Below are positions 29,001-35,470 of a stretch of 64,000 nucleotides of DNA, piece after piece; position 1 is the first letter of the stretch; each line of letters starts with the position of its first letter. The translations under genes were made by a program, and so were the position numbers. Source of the stretch: an uncultured Lachnospiraceae bacterium (GTDB lineage: Bacteria > Bacillota > Clostridia > Lachnospirales > Lachnospiraceae); NCBI GenBank assembly GCA_902476645.1, contig CABSEG010000004.1:29827-93826 (forward strand), in the 5' to 3' direction. Under the pieces are notes generated by a model, which had not been told where the DNA came from, did no database searches, and worked only from the letters and a program-made list of their open reading frames with translations.

Positions 29001-29196
29001 AGATACAGGTAATATGATATCCCTATTTGTTCGGGAATACAAAAAAATCGGTTCATATACCGCACCCTATATATTCCTGGGAAATTCAGATTATGTGCAG
29101 CATGAGGGGGAAAAACCGGTCAGTTTTATCTGGAAATTACATAATCCGCTGCCTGCAGATTTACTTCCAAAGGCGAATAAAAGTATTGTAATGTAG
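26035..29196 (+). CDS. PLD nuclease-SF2 helicase-DUF3427 protein
   Basis: A 1053-residue multidomain protein. Residues about 130-290 are a phospholipase-D-type nuclease: 'HARMHAKAYLF' (HxK) near 226 with 'YIGSSNLSKSAL'. Residues about 325-690 are a superfamily 2 helicase: Walker A 'TGVGKT' near 358, 'IIVDEFHHAAA' near 449, 'LGLTATPDRLDG', and C-terminal motifs 'NEGVDIPAIDTVLFL' and 'QQLGRGLRL'. The remaining 350 residues match DUF3427, found in restriction- and defence-linked helicases. GAGGAG precedes the ATG. The 163 bases before it hold no intact gene. Likely DNA-targeting; its partner genes are partly broken, but this one is intact. Confidence 0.88.
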   Translation: MLKNGIYEQIVNTKINRELQQLDLEKYDIELEKLYAEDARRILTIYISYVINQALQYLRDSFPSSMASESLLSQIRLCNEIVREIAEHTKEPEFEDNLILEKGEVLTSLYEKMNSARSIRSVKAVHPETSIVENALFTGSTNEPSMLSELKKEILSSDSIDLLVSFIRWSAIRPLYTELKTFTKRDGVRLRVIATTYMRATEYKAITALAELPNTEVKINYETNHARMHAKAYLFKRDTGFSTAYIGSSNLSKSALTNGLEWNVKVTEKESFDIVRKISVMFESYWNDASFEIFDPTQSDCCEKLQGELAKVSGEKGTERKLQVDVRPYAYQQEILNNLDAEREVYGHYHNLIEAATGVGKTMIAAFDYKKFKEKHTRARLLFVAHRKEILEQSIQKFQEVLNDFNFGELYVDGRKPSDVEHLFISIQSFNSAKLAQRTSEDYYDYIIVDEFHHAAAASYQELLAYYKPKILLGLTATPDRLDGKDILKYFDGRIASKLLLGEAIDRNLLSPFQYFGVTDETDYRGCKWMRGRYDVSELEKVYTADTRRCALILNSVKRYVTDITAVKGLGFCVSVAHANYMAKYFNQKGIPSIALSAKSADDVRNKAKEKLLSGKINFIFVVDLYNEGVDIPAIDTVLFLRPTESATVFLQQLGRGLRLCPGKDCLTVLDFIGHANKKYNFAMKFEAIVGKGRKSIRKQVENGFSNLPRGCYIELEKYAKEYILENLKQTDNNKKALIEMVRTFEEDTGLPLNLENFLTEYNMSLYEFYQNTGARSLFRFKKWADLIEDDRDVDDKIYGMLTGLFHVNSKRLLDYWIRYINGDTSACSDEEKIMRNMLYYTFYKKYPGKCGFKDIDEGIHSVLCEPFVRDEVLQILEYNRRHIGFVAGRNEYSYVCPLDLYCRYNINQIMAAYGVFTDTESPEFREGVKYLENKRTDIFLINLNKSEKDFSPSTMYEDYAINDTLFHWQSQSRDRESSAKIQRYIHHKDTGNMISLFVREYKKIGSYTAPYIFLGNSDYVQHEGEKPVSFIWKLHNPLPADLLPKANKSIVM

Positions 29197-29228
29197 GAAA
29201 CCGGTTTGACAGAGGAGTTGATTAGTTT

Positions 29229-29398
29229 ATGAAAACAGTCAGAGTGACTGCGACTGTCATTCGTGATAATGACAGAATAGAACTGGCCAATAAAAGGAGT
29301 ATGAAGCTGCTAAGTAGTTGACAAGTGAAAAACTGTACAGCGTAGAGTGGCTTCCGGCGGATGTGAGATTGCTTGAAAAGATAAAGGAAAAACTGTGA
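29229..29398 (+). pseudogene. NUDIX hydrolase remnant with internal deletion
   Basis: A start at 29229 gives 'MKTVRVTATVIRDNDRI', the usual N-terminus of MutT-like (deoxy)nucleoside triphosphate pyrophosphohydrolases, but hits TGA after 30 codons. From 29318 in another frame comes 'KLYSVEWLPADVRLLEKI', the usual C-terminus, ending at 29398. The NUDIX box and most of the fold (about 80 residues) are missing. The relic sits 33 bases after the DUF3427 gene. It shows that the module once had a second nucleotide hydrolase. Confidence 0.75.
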
Positions 29399-29625
29399 GG
29401 ATAAAATCGTCAGTGCTGTCCATAATCAGTACTCGTCTTTGGGCTCGTTTTGTCCTGTGGTGTCAGAACCTGTAAAGCCTTATTTTTCAAGGGCACTGAA
29501 AAAGTCTGATTTTAAAAAAGAATTGGGCTTTTTTTAGTGTCGCATTATATCTGAGTAAACAACTTCGGAAAGAGATTTATAAAATAGCTTTTGCATTATC
29601 AGAGAGATTTCCGTAGAAACCATCT
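29399..29625. other. intergenic stretch at the right edge of the island
   Basis: About 230 bases with no gene seen. A T-rich run after GAATTGGGC (about 29520-29537) may act as a weak terminator for the module. Confidence 0.4.
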
Positions 29626-29883
29626 TTGGAAGCAGGGCTGGATGAAGAGATTGACTATACTAAGGAGCTGCTCCGGGCTTTGGAGGAAGGAATAGAAGCC
29701 TGTGGAAACAAAAAGATACAGAAACTCCCGCAGAAGATAACAGAACTGCTTGAAGACGAACGTCTCATTGCCGGGATCAGTGTAATGGAGGGAGGCGTAC
29801 CGGATGACCAGGAATTACCGAAACTGATAGAAAAAGCAAAGGAAAATGGAAGTTCTTCAGTGCCCTTGATTTTACAGGGTTAA
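29626..29883 (+). CDS. small hypothetical protein, doubtful
   Basis: A frame of 85 residues from TTG, acidic and helix-rich ('EIDYTKELLRALEEGIEACG', 'KLPQKITELLEDERLI'). There is no ribosome binding site and a stop lies four codons upstream. The amino-acid make-up looks protein-like rather than random, so it could be the tail of a truncated gene. Confidence 0.35.
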   Translation: MEAGLDEEIDYTKELLRALEEGIEACGNKKIQKLPQKITELLEDERLIAGISVMEGGVPDDQELPKLIEKAKENGSSSVPLILQG

Positions 29884-29898
29884 AAAAATATGAAAAAA

Positions 29899-29925
29899 TT
29901 AGCACTCACCTCTTGACAGTGCTAA
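29899..29925 (+). promoter_or_regulatory. CIRCE operator (HrcA binding site)
   Basis: TTAGCACTC, nine bases, CAGTGCTAA: the consensus CIRCE inverted repeat TTAGCACTC-N9-GAGTGCTAA with one mismatch. It overlaps the -35 element of the hsp20 promoter, so bound HrcA would block RNA polymerase. Confidence 0.88.
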
Positions 29926-29941
29926 TAATATGTGCTATAAA
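29913..29941 (+). promoter_or_regulatory. hsp20 promoter
   Basis: TTGACA at 29913-29918 inside the CIRCE element, 17-base spacer, TATAAA at 29936-29941. Confidence 0.8.
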
Positions 29942-30009
29942 ATATATAACAAATAAAACAAGCAACACAAACAAGCAATTGTTTGGATGATATAAAGGAG
30001 GAAGGACTT

Positions 30010-30435
30010 ATGTTATTTGGAAACAGAGCTTTTGATTTATTTGATGAGATGTTTAGGGATCCGTTTTTTGGAAGAACTTATGATAATGCAGATACACAGA
30101 TTATGAAAACGGATGTACAGGAGAACGATCAGGCTTACGTCATTGATATGGAGCTGCCGGGATATGCAAAAGAAGATGTAAAGGCTGAGTTAAAGGACGG
30201 CTATTTGACGATTACGGCCAGCCGGAACCAGAACAATGATCAGAAAGACGGCAACGGACGTTATATTCGCAGGGAGCGCTATACGGGAACCTGTAAGAGA
30301 ACCTTCTATGTGGGCGAGAGTGTAAGCCAGGAGGACATCAAAGCCGGATTTAAGGACGGTATTTTGAGACTGGCGATCCCCAAAAAGGAACTGCAGCCGG
30401 AGAAAGATCAGCCGAAATTGATTACCATTGAATAA
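30010..30435 (+). CDS. hsp20: small heat shock protein Hsp20
   Basis: A 141-residue alpha-crystallin-type chaperone that binds unfolding proteins without ATP and forms oligomers. The start at 30010 follows AAAGGAGGAAGG; a longer frame from 29983 has no such site. The alpha-crystallin domain spans about 33-130: 'VIDMELPGYAKEDVKAELKDGYLTI', then 'FYVGESVSQEDIKAGFKDGILRLAIPK' with the conserved G-x-L motif 'GILRLAI'. The C-terminus carries an I-x-I-like 'LITIE'. It is monocistronic between a CIRCE/sigma-A promoter and a strong terminator, so heat induction by HrcA is expected. Confidence 0.95.
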   Translation: MLFGNRAFDLFDEMFRDPFFGRTYDNADTQIMKTDVQENDQAYVIDMELPGYAKEDVKAELKDGYLTITASRNQNNDQKDGNGRYIRRERYTGTCKRTFYVGESVSQEDIKAGFKDGILRLAIPKKELQPEKDQPKLITIE

Positions 30436-30442
30436 CCACAGA

Positions 30443-30484
30443 AAAACGGCCTGACTGCCTGAAACAGGCAGTCAGGCCGTTTTC
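30443..30484 (+). terminator. intrinsic terminator of hsp20
   Basis: Perfect 18-bp stem AAAACGGCCTGACTGCCT and its complement around loop GAAAC, eight bases after the stop. Confidence 0.92.
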
Positions 30485-30536
30485 AGGCCCTTTTCGTTGT
30501 AATTACCATGAAAAGATAGGACAGTGTTTTTTAGCG

Positions 30537-30580
30537 GCAGAACAAAGAAGAGATGATACCTTTTTTGTTCTGCTTTTTTC
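30537..30580 (+). terminator. second hairpin with T-run, gene of origin unclear
   Basis: GCAGAACAAA/TTTGTTCTGC stem followed by TTTTTT. It has the form of a terminator, but no gene lies between it and the hsp20 terminator; it might end a small RNA starting near 30490. Confidence 0.5.
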
Positions 30581-30669
30581 ATATGAGAAAAAGGATATTT
30601 GTATACTCTATGGGTGTAGGCAGTTTTTTGTTATGGAGATTCGTAGGTGTACGGGGGTATAAAAATACG

Positions 30670-30698
30670 TTGCTATTTTCTGATAAAAGGGTTATCTT
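30670..30698 (+). promoter_or_regulatory. promoter of the pepT operon
   Basis: TTGCTA at 30670-30675, 17-base spacer, TATCTT at 30693-30698, 26 bases before the pepT start. Confidence 0.55.
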
Positions 30699-30724
30699 AA
30701 TAAGCAGACGGAGGTGAGGGAAAT

Positions 30725-31951
30725 ATGAGAGCCTGTGAACGCTTTTTAGAATATGTAAAAATTCCAACGGCCAGCCGGGAAGAAAGCGAATCTGTGCCAA
30801 CCACCGGGGAGCAGTTTGCGCTGGCGAAGCATTTGGTAAAAGAGCTGAAGGGGCTTGGCTTGGAAAATGCCAGGGTGGATGAGCGATGCTATGTATATGC
30901 AAGTCTGCCAGCCACAAAAGGATATGAGGATGTGCCGGCGCTGGGATTTATCGCCCATATGGATACGGTATGGGACGAAGGACGCGGAGCGAATCCCCTG
31001 GTATGGGAAAATTACGACGGAAAGGACGTGTCCCTGGGAGACAGCAAAAGGGTGCTGACGGCGGACAGGTTTCCGGATCTTCCCTCCCTGAAAGGCAGAA
31101 CACTGATTACCTCCGACGGGACTTCGATTTTGGGCGCGGACGATAAGGCGGGGATTGCGGAGATTATGACCATGGCGGAGAGAGTGGTGACAGAGGGGAT
31201 TCCACACGGAAAGCTATGTATTGGATTTACGCCGGATGAAGAGGTGGGAAGAGGCGCCGATTATTTTGATATCCTTAGAGTTGGGGCAAATTTTGCCTAC
31301 ACAGTGGATGGGGGAGCCGAGGGGGAGATTGAGTATGAAAATTTCAATGCTTGCTCGGCCACATTCGAGATTCAGGGAGTCAGTGTCCATGCGGGAAGCG
31401 CGAAAGGTGTGATGGTCAATGCCAGCCTGCTGGCTATGGAGATTAATGCTATGCTTCCGGAACATGAGACGCCTGCGGACACGGAAGGATATGAGGGCTT
31501 TTACTGCCTGGAGAAGATGGAAGGAAACATTGAAAAGGCAACGCTTTCTTATATTGTGCGGGATCATGATTGGGAGACGTTTCAAAAACGTCAGCAAACG
31601 TTGCGGGATATTGGGACAGCCATGCAGAGAAAATATGGCCGCGAGTCCGTCACGCTGACAGTACGGGAGCAATACCGGAATATGGCAGAGAAAATCAGGC
31701 CCTGCTACCATTTGATTGAGCAGGCTATAGAAGCTGCCAGGCGTGCGGGTGCAGAGCCTAAGGTGGTGCCTATCCGTGGGGGCACAGATGGAGCCAGACT
31801 CAGTTATATGGGGCTTCCCTGCCCAAATCTCGGAACAGGGGGCTATGCCTTCCACGGACCCTATGAGCATATCACGGCAGAGGGGATGGACAAAGTAGTA
31901 GACATGCTTTTATACCTGGCGGATGGGAGGTATGGGCATGGAGCTGTTTGA
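30725..31951 (+). CDS. pepT: peptidase T, tripeptide aminopeptidase
   Basis: A 408-residue M20-family dizinc peptidase releasing the N-terminal residue of tripeptides in the cytoplasm. Metal and catalytic motifs are present: 'GFIAHMDTVWD' (His and Asp), 'ILGADDKAGIAEI' (bridging Asp), 'TPDEEVGRGAD' (general base Glu and ligand Glu), 'YTVDGG', and 'PIRGGTDGARLS...GTGGYAFHGPYE' with the last zinc His. Length matches PepT. GGAGGTGAGGG lies before ATG. It overlaps the downstream NUDIX gene by 14 bases, so the genes are coupled. Confidence 0.95.
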   Translation: MRACERFLEYVKIPTASREESESVPTTGEQFALAKHLVKELKGLGLENARVDERCYVYASLPATKGYEDVPALGFIAHMDTVWDEGRGANPLVWENYDGKDVSLGDSKRVLTADRFPDLPSLKGRTLITSDGTSILGADDKAGIAEIMTMAERVVTEGIPHGKLCIGFTPDEEVGRGADYFDILRVGANFAYTVDGGAEGEIEYENFNACSATFEIQGVSVHAGSAKGVMVNASLLAMEINAMLPEHETPADTEGYEGFYCLEKMEGNIEKATLSYIVRDHDWETFQKRQQTLRDIGTAMQRKYGRESVTLTVREQYRNMAEKIRPCYHLIEQAIEAARRAGAEPKVVPIRGGTDGARLSYMGLPCPNLGTGGYAFHGPYEHITAEGMDKVVDMLLYLADGRYGHGAV

Positions 31952-32531
31952 CATCCTCACGCCGGACGGAAAACCCACGGGAGTGGTCAAAGAGCGCTCC
32001 TTCGTTCACCGGGATGGCGATCTGCATGGAACCGTCCATATATGGCTGGTTCGCAAAAACCATCTTTGCAGATGGGAGATTCTGTTGCAGAAAAGAAGTG
32101 CACAGAAGGATTCCTTTCCAGGTTGTTATGATATTTCCTCTGCTGGCCATATTCTGGCTGGCGAAGGATTTAAAGAAAGCGCTGTTCGTGAGCTGAGAGA
32201 AGAACTGGGCATTGACGCAAGAACAGAAGAGCTTTGCTTTGTGGGAATGTTCCGGGCCAGATATGTGGGGGAATTTCATGGAAAACCCTGGAAGAATGAT
32301 GAGTTAAGTGCTGTCTACGTGCTGTATCGGGATATTGAGCCTGCCGGAATGCAGATTCAGAGGGAAGAACTTTCCCAAGTACGATGGATGGAATATGAGA
32401 CATGTATGGAAAATCTGAACAATCCGGAATTTCCAAATTGTATATATGAAGACGAATTAAAAATGCTGGGAGCGTATTTATATGGGAAAAGAAATGAAGA
32501 CGAATGCCATGCGGATTTTGGACCGAAATAA
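31938..32531 (+). CDS. NUDIX hydrolase, Idi/YfcD-like
   Basis: A 197-residue NUDIX protein that cleaves a nucleoside diphosphate linked to another group; related proteins with the 'ELFDILTPDGKPTG' start are often annotated as IPP-isomerase-like. The NUDIX box 'GHILAGEGFKESAVRELREELGI' is complete (Gx5Ex7REUxEExGU). I take ATG at 31938 because GGGAGG ends seven bases upstream; 31923 and 31932 are also in frame. It overlaps both pepT and ybaK. Substrate unknown. Confidence 0.88.
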   Translation: MELFDILTPDGKPTGVVKERSFVHRDGDLHGTVHIWLVRKNHLCRWEILLQKRSAQKDSFPGCYDISSAGHILAGEGFKESAVRELREELGIDARTEELCFVGMFRARYVGEFHGKPWKNDELSAVYVLYRDIEPAGMQIQREELSQVRWMEYETCMENLNNPEFPNCIYEDELKMLGAYLYGKRNEDECHADFGPK

Positions 32532-32970
32532 GATTCCGTATGAGATGATCAATTATGAGTGCGGAGAGTTTATCGATGGATTACATACGGCAGAGCTGAC
32601 AGGCGCGCCGGTGGAACAGTCTTTTAAGACCTTGGTAGCCATGGGAAAGAGTGGGCAGTACTATGTATTCGTCATCCCCATTGCCATGGAGGTGCGGTTA
32701 AAGTCTGCGGCAAAGGCGGTGGGAGAAAAGTCTGTGGAGATGATTCATGTGAAGGATATCACCAAAGTTACCGGCTATGTGAGAGGAGGGTGCAGTCCCC
32801 TGGGGATGAAAAAGCAGTATCCCACGGTCATTGACAGCAGTGCTCAGGCGTATGAGAAGATTTATGTGAGCGGTGGGCGCATTGGTTCCACTATAGCGGT
32901 GGAGCCTCGAGCTCTGGCCAAAGTAGTGGGAGCATCCTTTGAAGAAATTGCGGAAAATAAGGTTTCCTAG
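32482..32970 (+). CDS. ybaK: Cys-tRNA(Pro)/Cys-tRNA(Cys) deacylase, YbaK/EbsC family
   Basis: A 162-residue trans-editing enzyme that hydrolyses mischarged Cys-tRNA(Pro), a product of ProRS. Family motifs: 'VEQSFKTLVAMG', the conserved Lys in 'EVRLKSAAKAVGEK', and 'GYVRGGCSPLGMKK'. Start at 32482 overlaps the NUDIX gene by 50 bases; an ATG at 32494 is an alternative with GGGAAAAGAA before it. Its frame ends directly before the promoter of the symporter gene. A proS gene lies at the right end of the window. Confidence 0.93.
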   Translation: MGKEMKTNAMRILDRNKIPYEMINYECGEFIDGLHTAELTGAPVEQSFKTLVAMGKSGQYYVFVIPIAMEVRLKSAAKAVGEKSVEMIHVKDITKVTGYVRGGCSPLGMKKQYPTVIDSSAQAYEKIYVSGGRIGSTIAVEPRALAKVVGASFEEIAENKVS

Positions 32971-32999
32971 TTGAAATCTCCTGGTTTTTATGCTATAGT
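32971..32999 (+). promoter_or_regulatory. promoter of the glycine-riboswitch transcript
   Basis: TTGAAA at 32971-32976, 17-base spacer, TATAGT at 32994-32999, directly before the riboswitch. Confidence 0.75.
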
Positions 33000-33008
33000 C
33001 TTTCCAGC

Positions 33009-33133
33009 GCGGCCACTTGTACGCCGCATACTCTGGAGAGTCTCATGGAACGAGCGCCGAAGGTGTACGGCAGAAGAGCTGCCAATCTCTCAGGCAAAAG
33101 GACAGAGCATATCTGTATAGGTTCTACTCTTTA
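33009..33133 (+). ncRNA. glycine riboswitch aptamer (single)
   Basis: Core conserved segments are present in order: GGAGAG, then GCGCCGAAGG, then CAATCTCTCAGGCAAAAGGACAGAG, typical of gcvT-type glycine aptamers; I quote only parts. Only one full aptamer is visible. A small GCGGC/GCCGC hairpin at 33009-33027 precedes it and may replace the second aptamer as in singlet types. The downstream gene, a sodium:amino-acid symporter, is a known target class. Confidence 0.92.
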
Positions 33134-33163
33134 GAGGGCTGATGATAAATCAGCTCTTTTTGT
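33134..33163 (+). terminator. riboswitch expression-platform terminator
   Basis: GAGGGCTGAT/ATCAGCTCT hairpin with loop GATAA followed by a T-run, between aptamer and symporter gene; glycine binding is expected to control read-through. Confidence 0.8.
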
Positions 33164-33203
33164 GTTGTAAAAGAACGGATACAAGGGAAAGGAAAGAGAA
33201 ACT

Positions 33204-34613
33204 ATGTTAAGTAAAGTGAATGAATGGCTGGTAGCCATCGACAATTTTGTCTGGGGCGTACCGCTGATTGTGATGATCCTTCTGGTCGGCATTTATCTGA
33301 CGATTCGTCTGAGAGGACTTCAGATTACAAAGCTGCCAAAGGCGCTGAAGTATATGTTTCAGAATGAGGCGGACGGCGACGGGGAAGTGAGCAGTTTTGC
33401 CGCTCTGTGTACGGCCCTTTCGGCTACTATTGGAACCGGGAATATTGTGGGAGTAGCCACAGCGATTGTGGCAGGAGGCCCGGGAGCCTTGTTTTGGATG
33501 TGGATTGCCGCCCTGTTTGGCATGGCCACCAAATATGCGGAGGGCGTGCTGGCGGTTAAATACCGGGTGGTGGCGAAGGATGGTCATGTGCTTGGTGGTC
33601 CCTTCTATTATATACAGAATGGTATGGGCATGAAGTGGAAATGGCTGGCTAAAGTCTTTGCCTTTTTTGGCGTGGGTGTAGGGCTTCTGGGAATCGGTAC
33701 CTTTACCCAGGTCAATGGGATTGCCAGCGCGGTGAATAATTTTTTTGATCCGGCCAACAGCTGGTGTGTCACAATCCTGGGGAGAGAGTATTCCTGGACC
33801 GTGGTTATTGCGGGGGTGATTCTAGCTCTGTGTACAGGACTGGTGATTATCGGAGGCATTAAACGAATTTCCAGTGTCTCCCAGGTTGTGGTGCCATTTA
33901 TGGCAGTACTTTACGTTTTGGTATGCGTGATTTTGCTGGTGCTTAACTATGACAGGATTCCGGGTGCGTTTGCAGAAATCCTGTCCGGGGCGTTTGGGCT
34001 CCGGGCAGCGGCCGGAGGAACTCTGGGAGCCATTATGGTGGCCATGCAAAACGGAATTGCCAGAGGAATCTTTTCCAATGAGGCAGGACTTGGAAGCGCT
34101 CCCATTGCGGCGGCAGCGGCCAGGACCAAAGAACCAGCCAGGCAGGGGCTGGTGTCTATGACCGGAACTTTTGTGGATACCCTGGTGATCTGCACCATGA
34201 CCGGCTTGACCATTGTGATTACCGGAGCCTGGGACGTGGGCCTGGAGGGAGTGGCTGTCACCACCAGGGCGTTTCAGCAGGGATTGCCTTTTCCGAATGA
34301 AGTCAGTTCCTTTATCCTGATGATCTGTCTGGTATTTTTTGCCTTTACCACGATTTTGGGATGGGATTATTATAGCGAACGGTGTCTGGAATACTTATGT
34401 CATGACAACCGCAAGATCCTGAAGGGATACCGCTGGCTGTATATTCTGGCAGTGTTTATCGGGCCGTTTATGACGGTATCTGCGGTTTGGACTATTGCAG
34501 ATATCTTCAACGCTCTGATGGCTCTGCCCAACCTGATTGCCATCCTGGCTCTGAGCGGTGTGATTGTAAGCGAGACCAGGAAGTATTTCCGGAAAATAAC
34601 AGAAGGGATTTAA
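33204..34613 (+). CDS. agcS: sodium:alanine/glycine symporter, AGCS family
   Basis: A 469-residue inner-membrane transporter that brings in glycine or alanine with Na+. It has about ten to eleven hydrophobic helices and the AGCS signatures 'ALCTALSATIGTGNIVGVATAI' near residue 70 and 'NGIARGIFSNEAGLGSAPIAAAAA' near 285. GGGAAAGGAAAGAG lies before ATG. The glycine riboswitch and terminator in its leader point to glycine as the physiological substrate. A terminator follows 46 bases after the stop. Confidence 0.95.
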   Translation: MLSKVNEWLVAIDNFVWGVPLIVMILLVGIYLTIRLRGLQITKLPKALKYMFQNEADGDGEVSSFAALCTALSATIGTGNIVGVATAIVAGGPGALFWMWIAALFGMATKYAEGVLAVKYRVVAKDGHVLGGPFYYIQNGMGMKWKWLAKVFAFFGVGVGLLGIGTFTQVNGIASAVNNFFDPANSWCVTILGREYSWTVVIAGVILALCTGLVIIGGIKRISSVSQVVVPFMAVLYVLVCVILLVLNYDRIPGAFAEILSGAFGLRAAAGGTLGAIMVAMQNGIARGIFSNEAGLGSAPIAAAAARTKEPARQGLVSMTGTFVDTLVICTMTGLTIVITGAWDVGLEGVAVTTRAFQQGLPFPNEVSSFILMICLVFFAFTTILGWDYYSERCLEYLCHDNRKILKGYRWLYILAVFIGPFMTVSAVWTIADIFNALMALPNLIAILALSGVIVSETRKYFRKITEGI

Positions 34614-34659
34614 CAGGAGTCATTTCTAATGTTTCTATAAATTCTATTAAATTTATGTC

Positions 34660-34688
34660 AATCGCTGGTCTTTGGACCAGCGATTTGT
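34660..34688 (+). terminator. intrinsic terminator of the symporter gene
   Basis: Stem AATCGCTGGTC/GACCAGCGATT with loop TTTG and short T-rich tail. Confidence 0.8.
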
Positions 34689-34740
34689 TACAATAAAGGA
34701 AACAGTATGACGAGAAAGAGTAACGGGCGGAGGAAGAAAT

Positions 34741-35460
34741 ATGTCAGGCGAATCGGAAAAAGACTTTGTTAAGTTAGAGGAGGTTTCTAAAATCTATCAG
34801 ATGGGCGAGGTTCAGATCCGAGCCGTGGATGGAATCGGATTTGCCATCGACAAAGGGGAATTTGTCATCGTCGTGGGACCCAGCGGGGCCGGAAAGACAA
34901 CGGTGTTAAACATTTTAGGAGGCATGGACACAGCTACCACCGGACGGGTTCTCGTGGATGGTCAGGACATTGCAAAATACAGTCAAAAGCAGCTTACTGC
35001 TTATCGGAGAGAAGATATTGGATTTGTGTTTCAGTTTTATAATCTGGTGCCGAATCTGACCGCCAAGGAAAATGTGGAGCTGGCGTTGCAGATCTGTGCC
35101 AATCCTCTGGATGCGACCCAGGTGTTAAAAGAAGTGGGGCTGGGTGAGAGGCTGGATAACTTTCCGGCACAGCTTTCCGGCGGGGAACAGCAGAGAGTAT
35201 CCATAGCCAGGGCTTTGGCAAAAAATCCGAAGCTGATGCTCTGTGATGAACCCACAGGAGCTTTGGACTACCAGACAGGTAAATCTATTTTGAAACTTTT
35301 GCAGGATATGTGCCGGGAGAGAGGAATGACTGTGATCGTGATTACCCACAATTCCGCCCTGACACCCATGGCGGACCGGGTGATTAAAATTAAAAACGGA
35401 AAAGTTTCTGATATGTATCGAAATCAGGAGCCGGTTCCGGTGGAAGCCATTGAATGGTAA
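34741..35460 (+). CDS. ABC transporter ATP-binding protein, LolD/MacB type
   Basis: A 239-residue ATPase that drives a MacB-like mechanotransmission system. Walker A 'GPSGAGKTT' near residue 45, Q-loop 'FVFQFYNLVPNLT', signature 'LSGGEQQRVSIARAL', Walker B 'LMLCDEPTGALD' and H-loop 'VIVITHN' are all intact. The 'FYNLVPNLTAKENVELAL' wording is typical of the FtsE/LolD/MacB group. It overlaps the next gene's reading region (permease start a few bases after its stop), and GGAGGAAGAA precedes its ATG. Confidence 0.95.
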   Translation: MSGESEKDFVKLEEVSKIYQMGEVQIRAVDGIGFAIDKGEFVIVVGPSGAGKTTVLNILGGMDTATTGRVLVDGQDIAKYSQKQLTAYRREDIGFVFQFYNLVPNLTAKENVELALQICANPLDATQVLKEVGLGERLDNFPAQLSGGEQQRVSIARALAKNPKLMLCDEPTGALDYQTGKSILKLLQDMCRERGMTVIVITHNSALTPMADRVIKIKNGKVSDMYRNQEPVPVEAIEW

Positions 35461-35470
35461 GGTGATGAGA

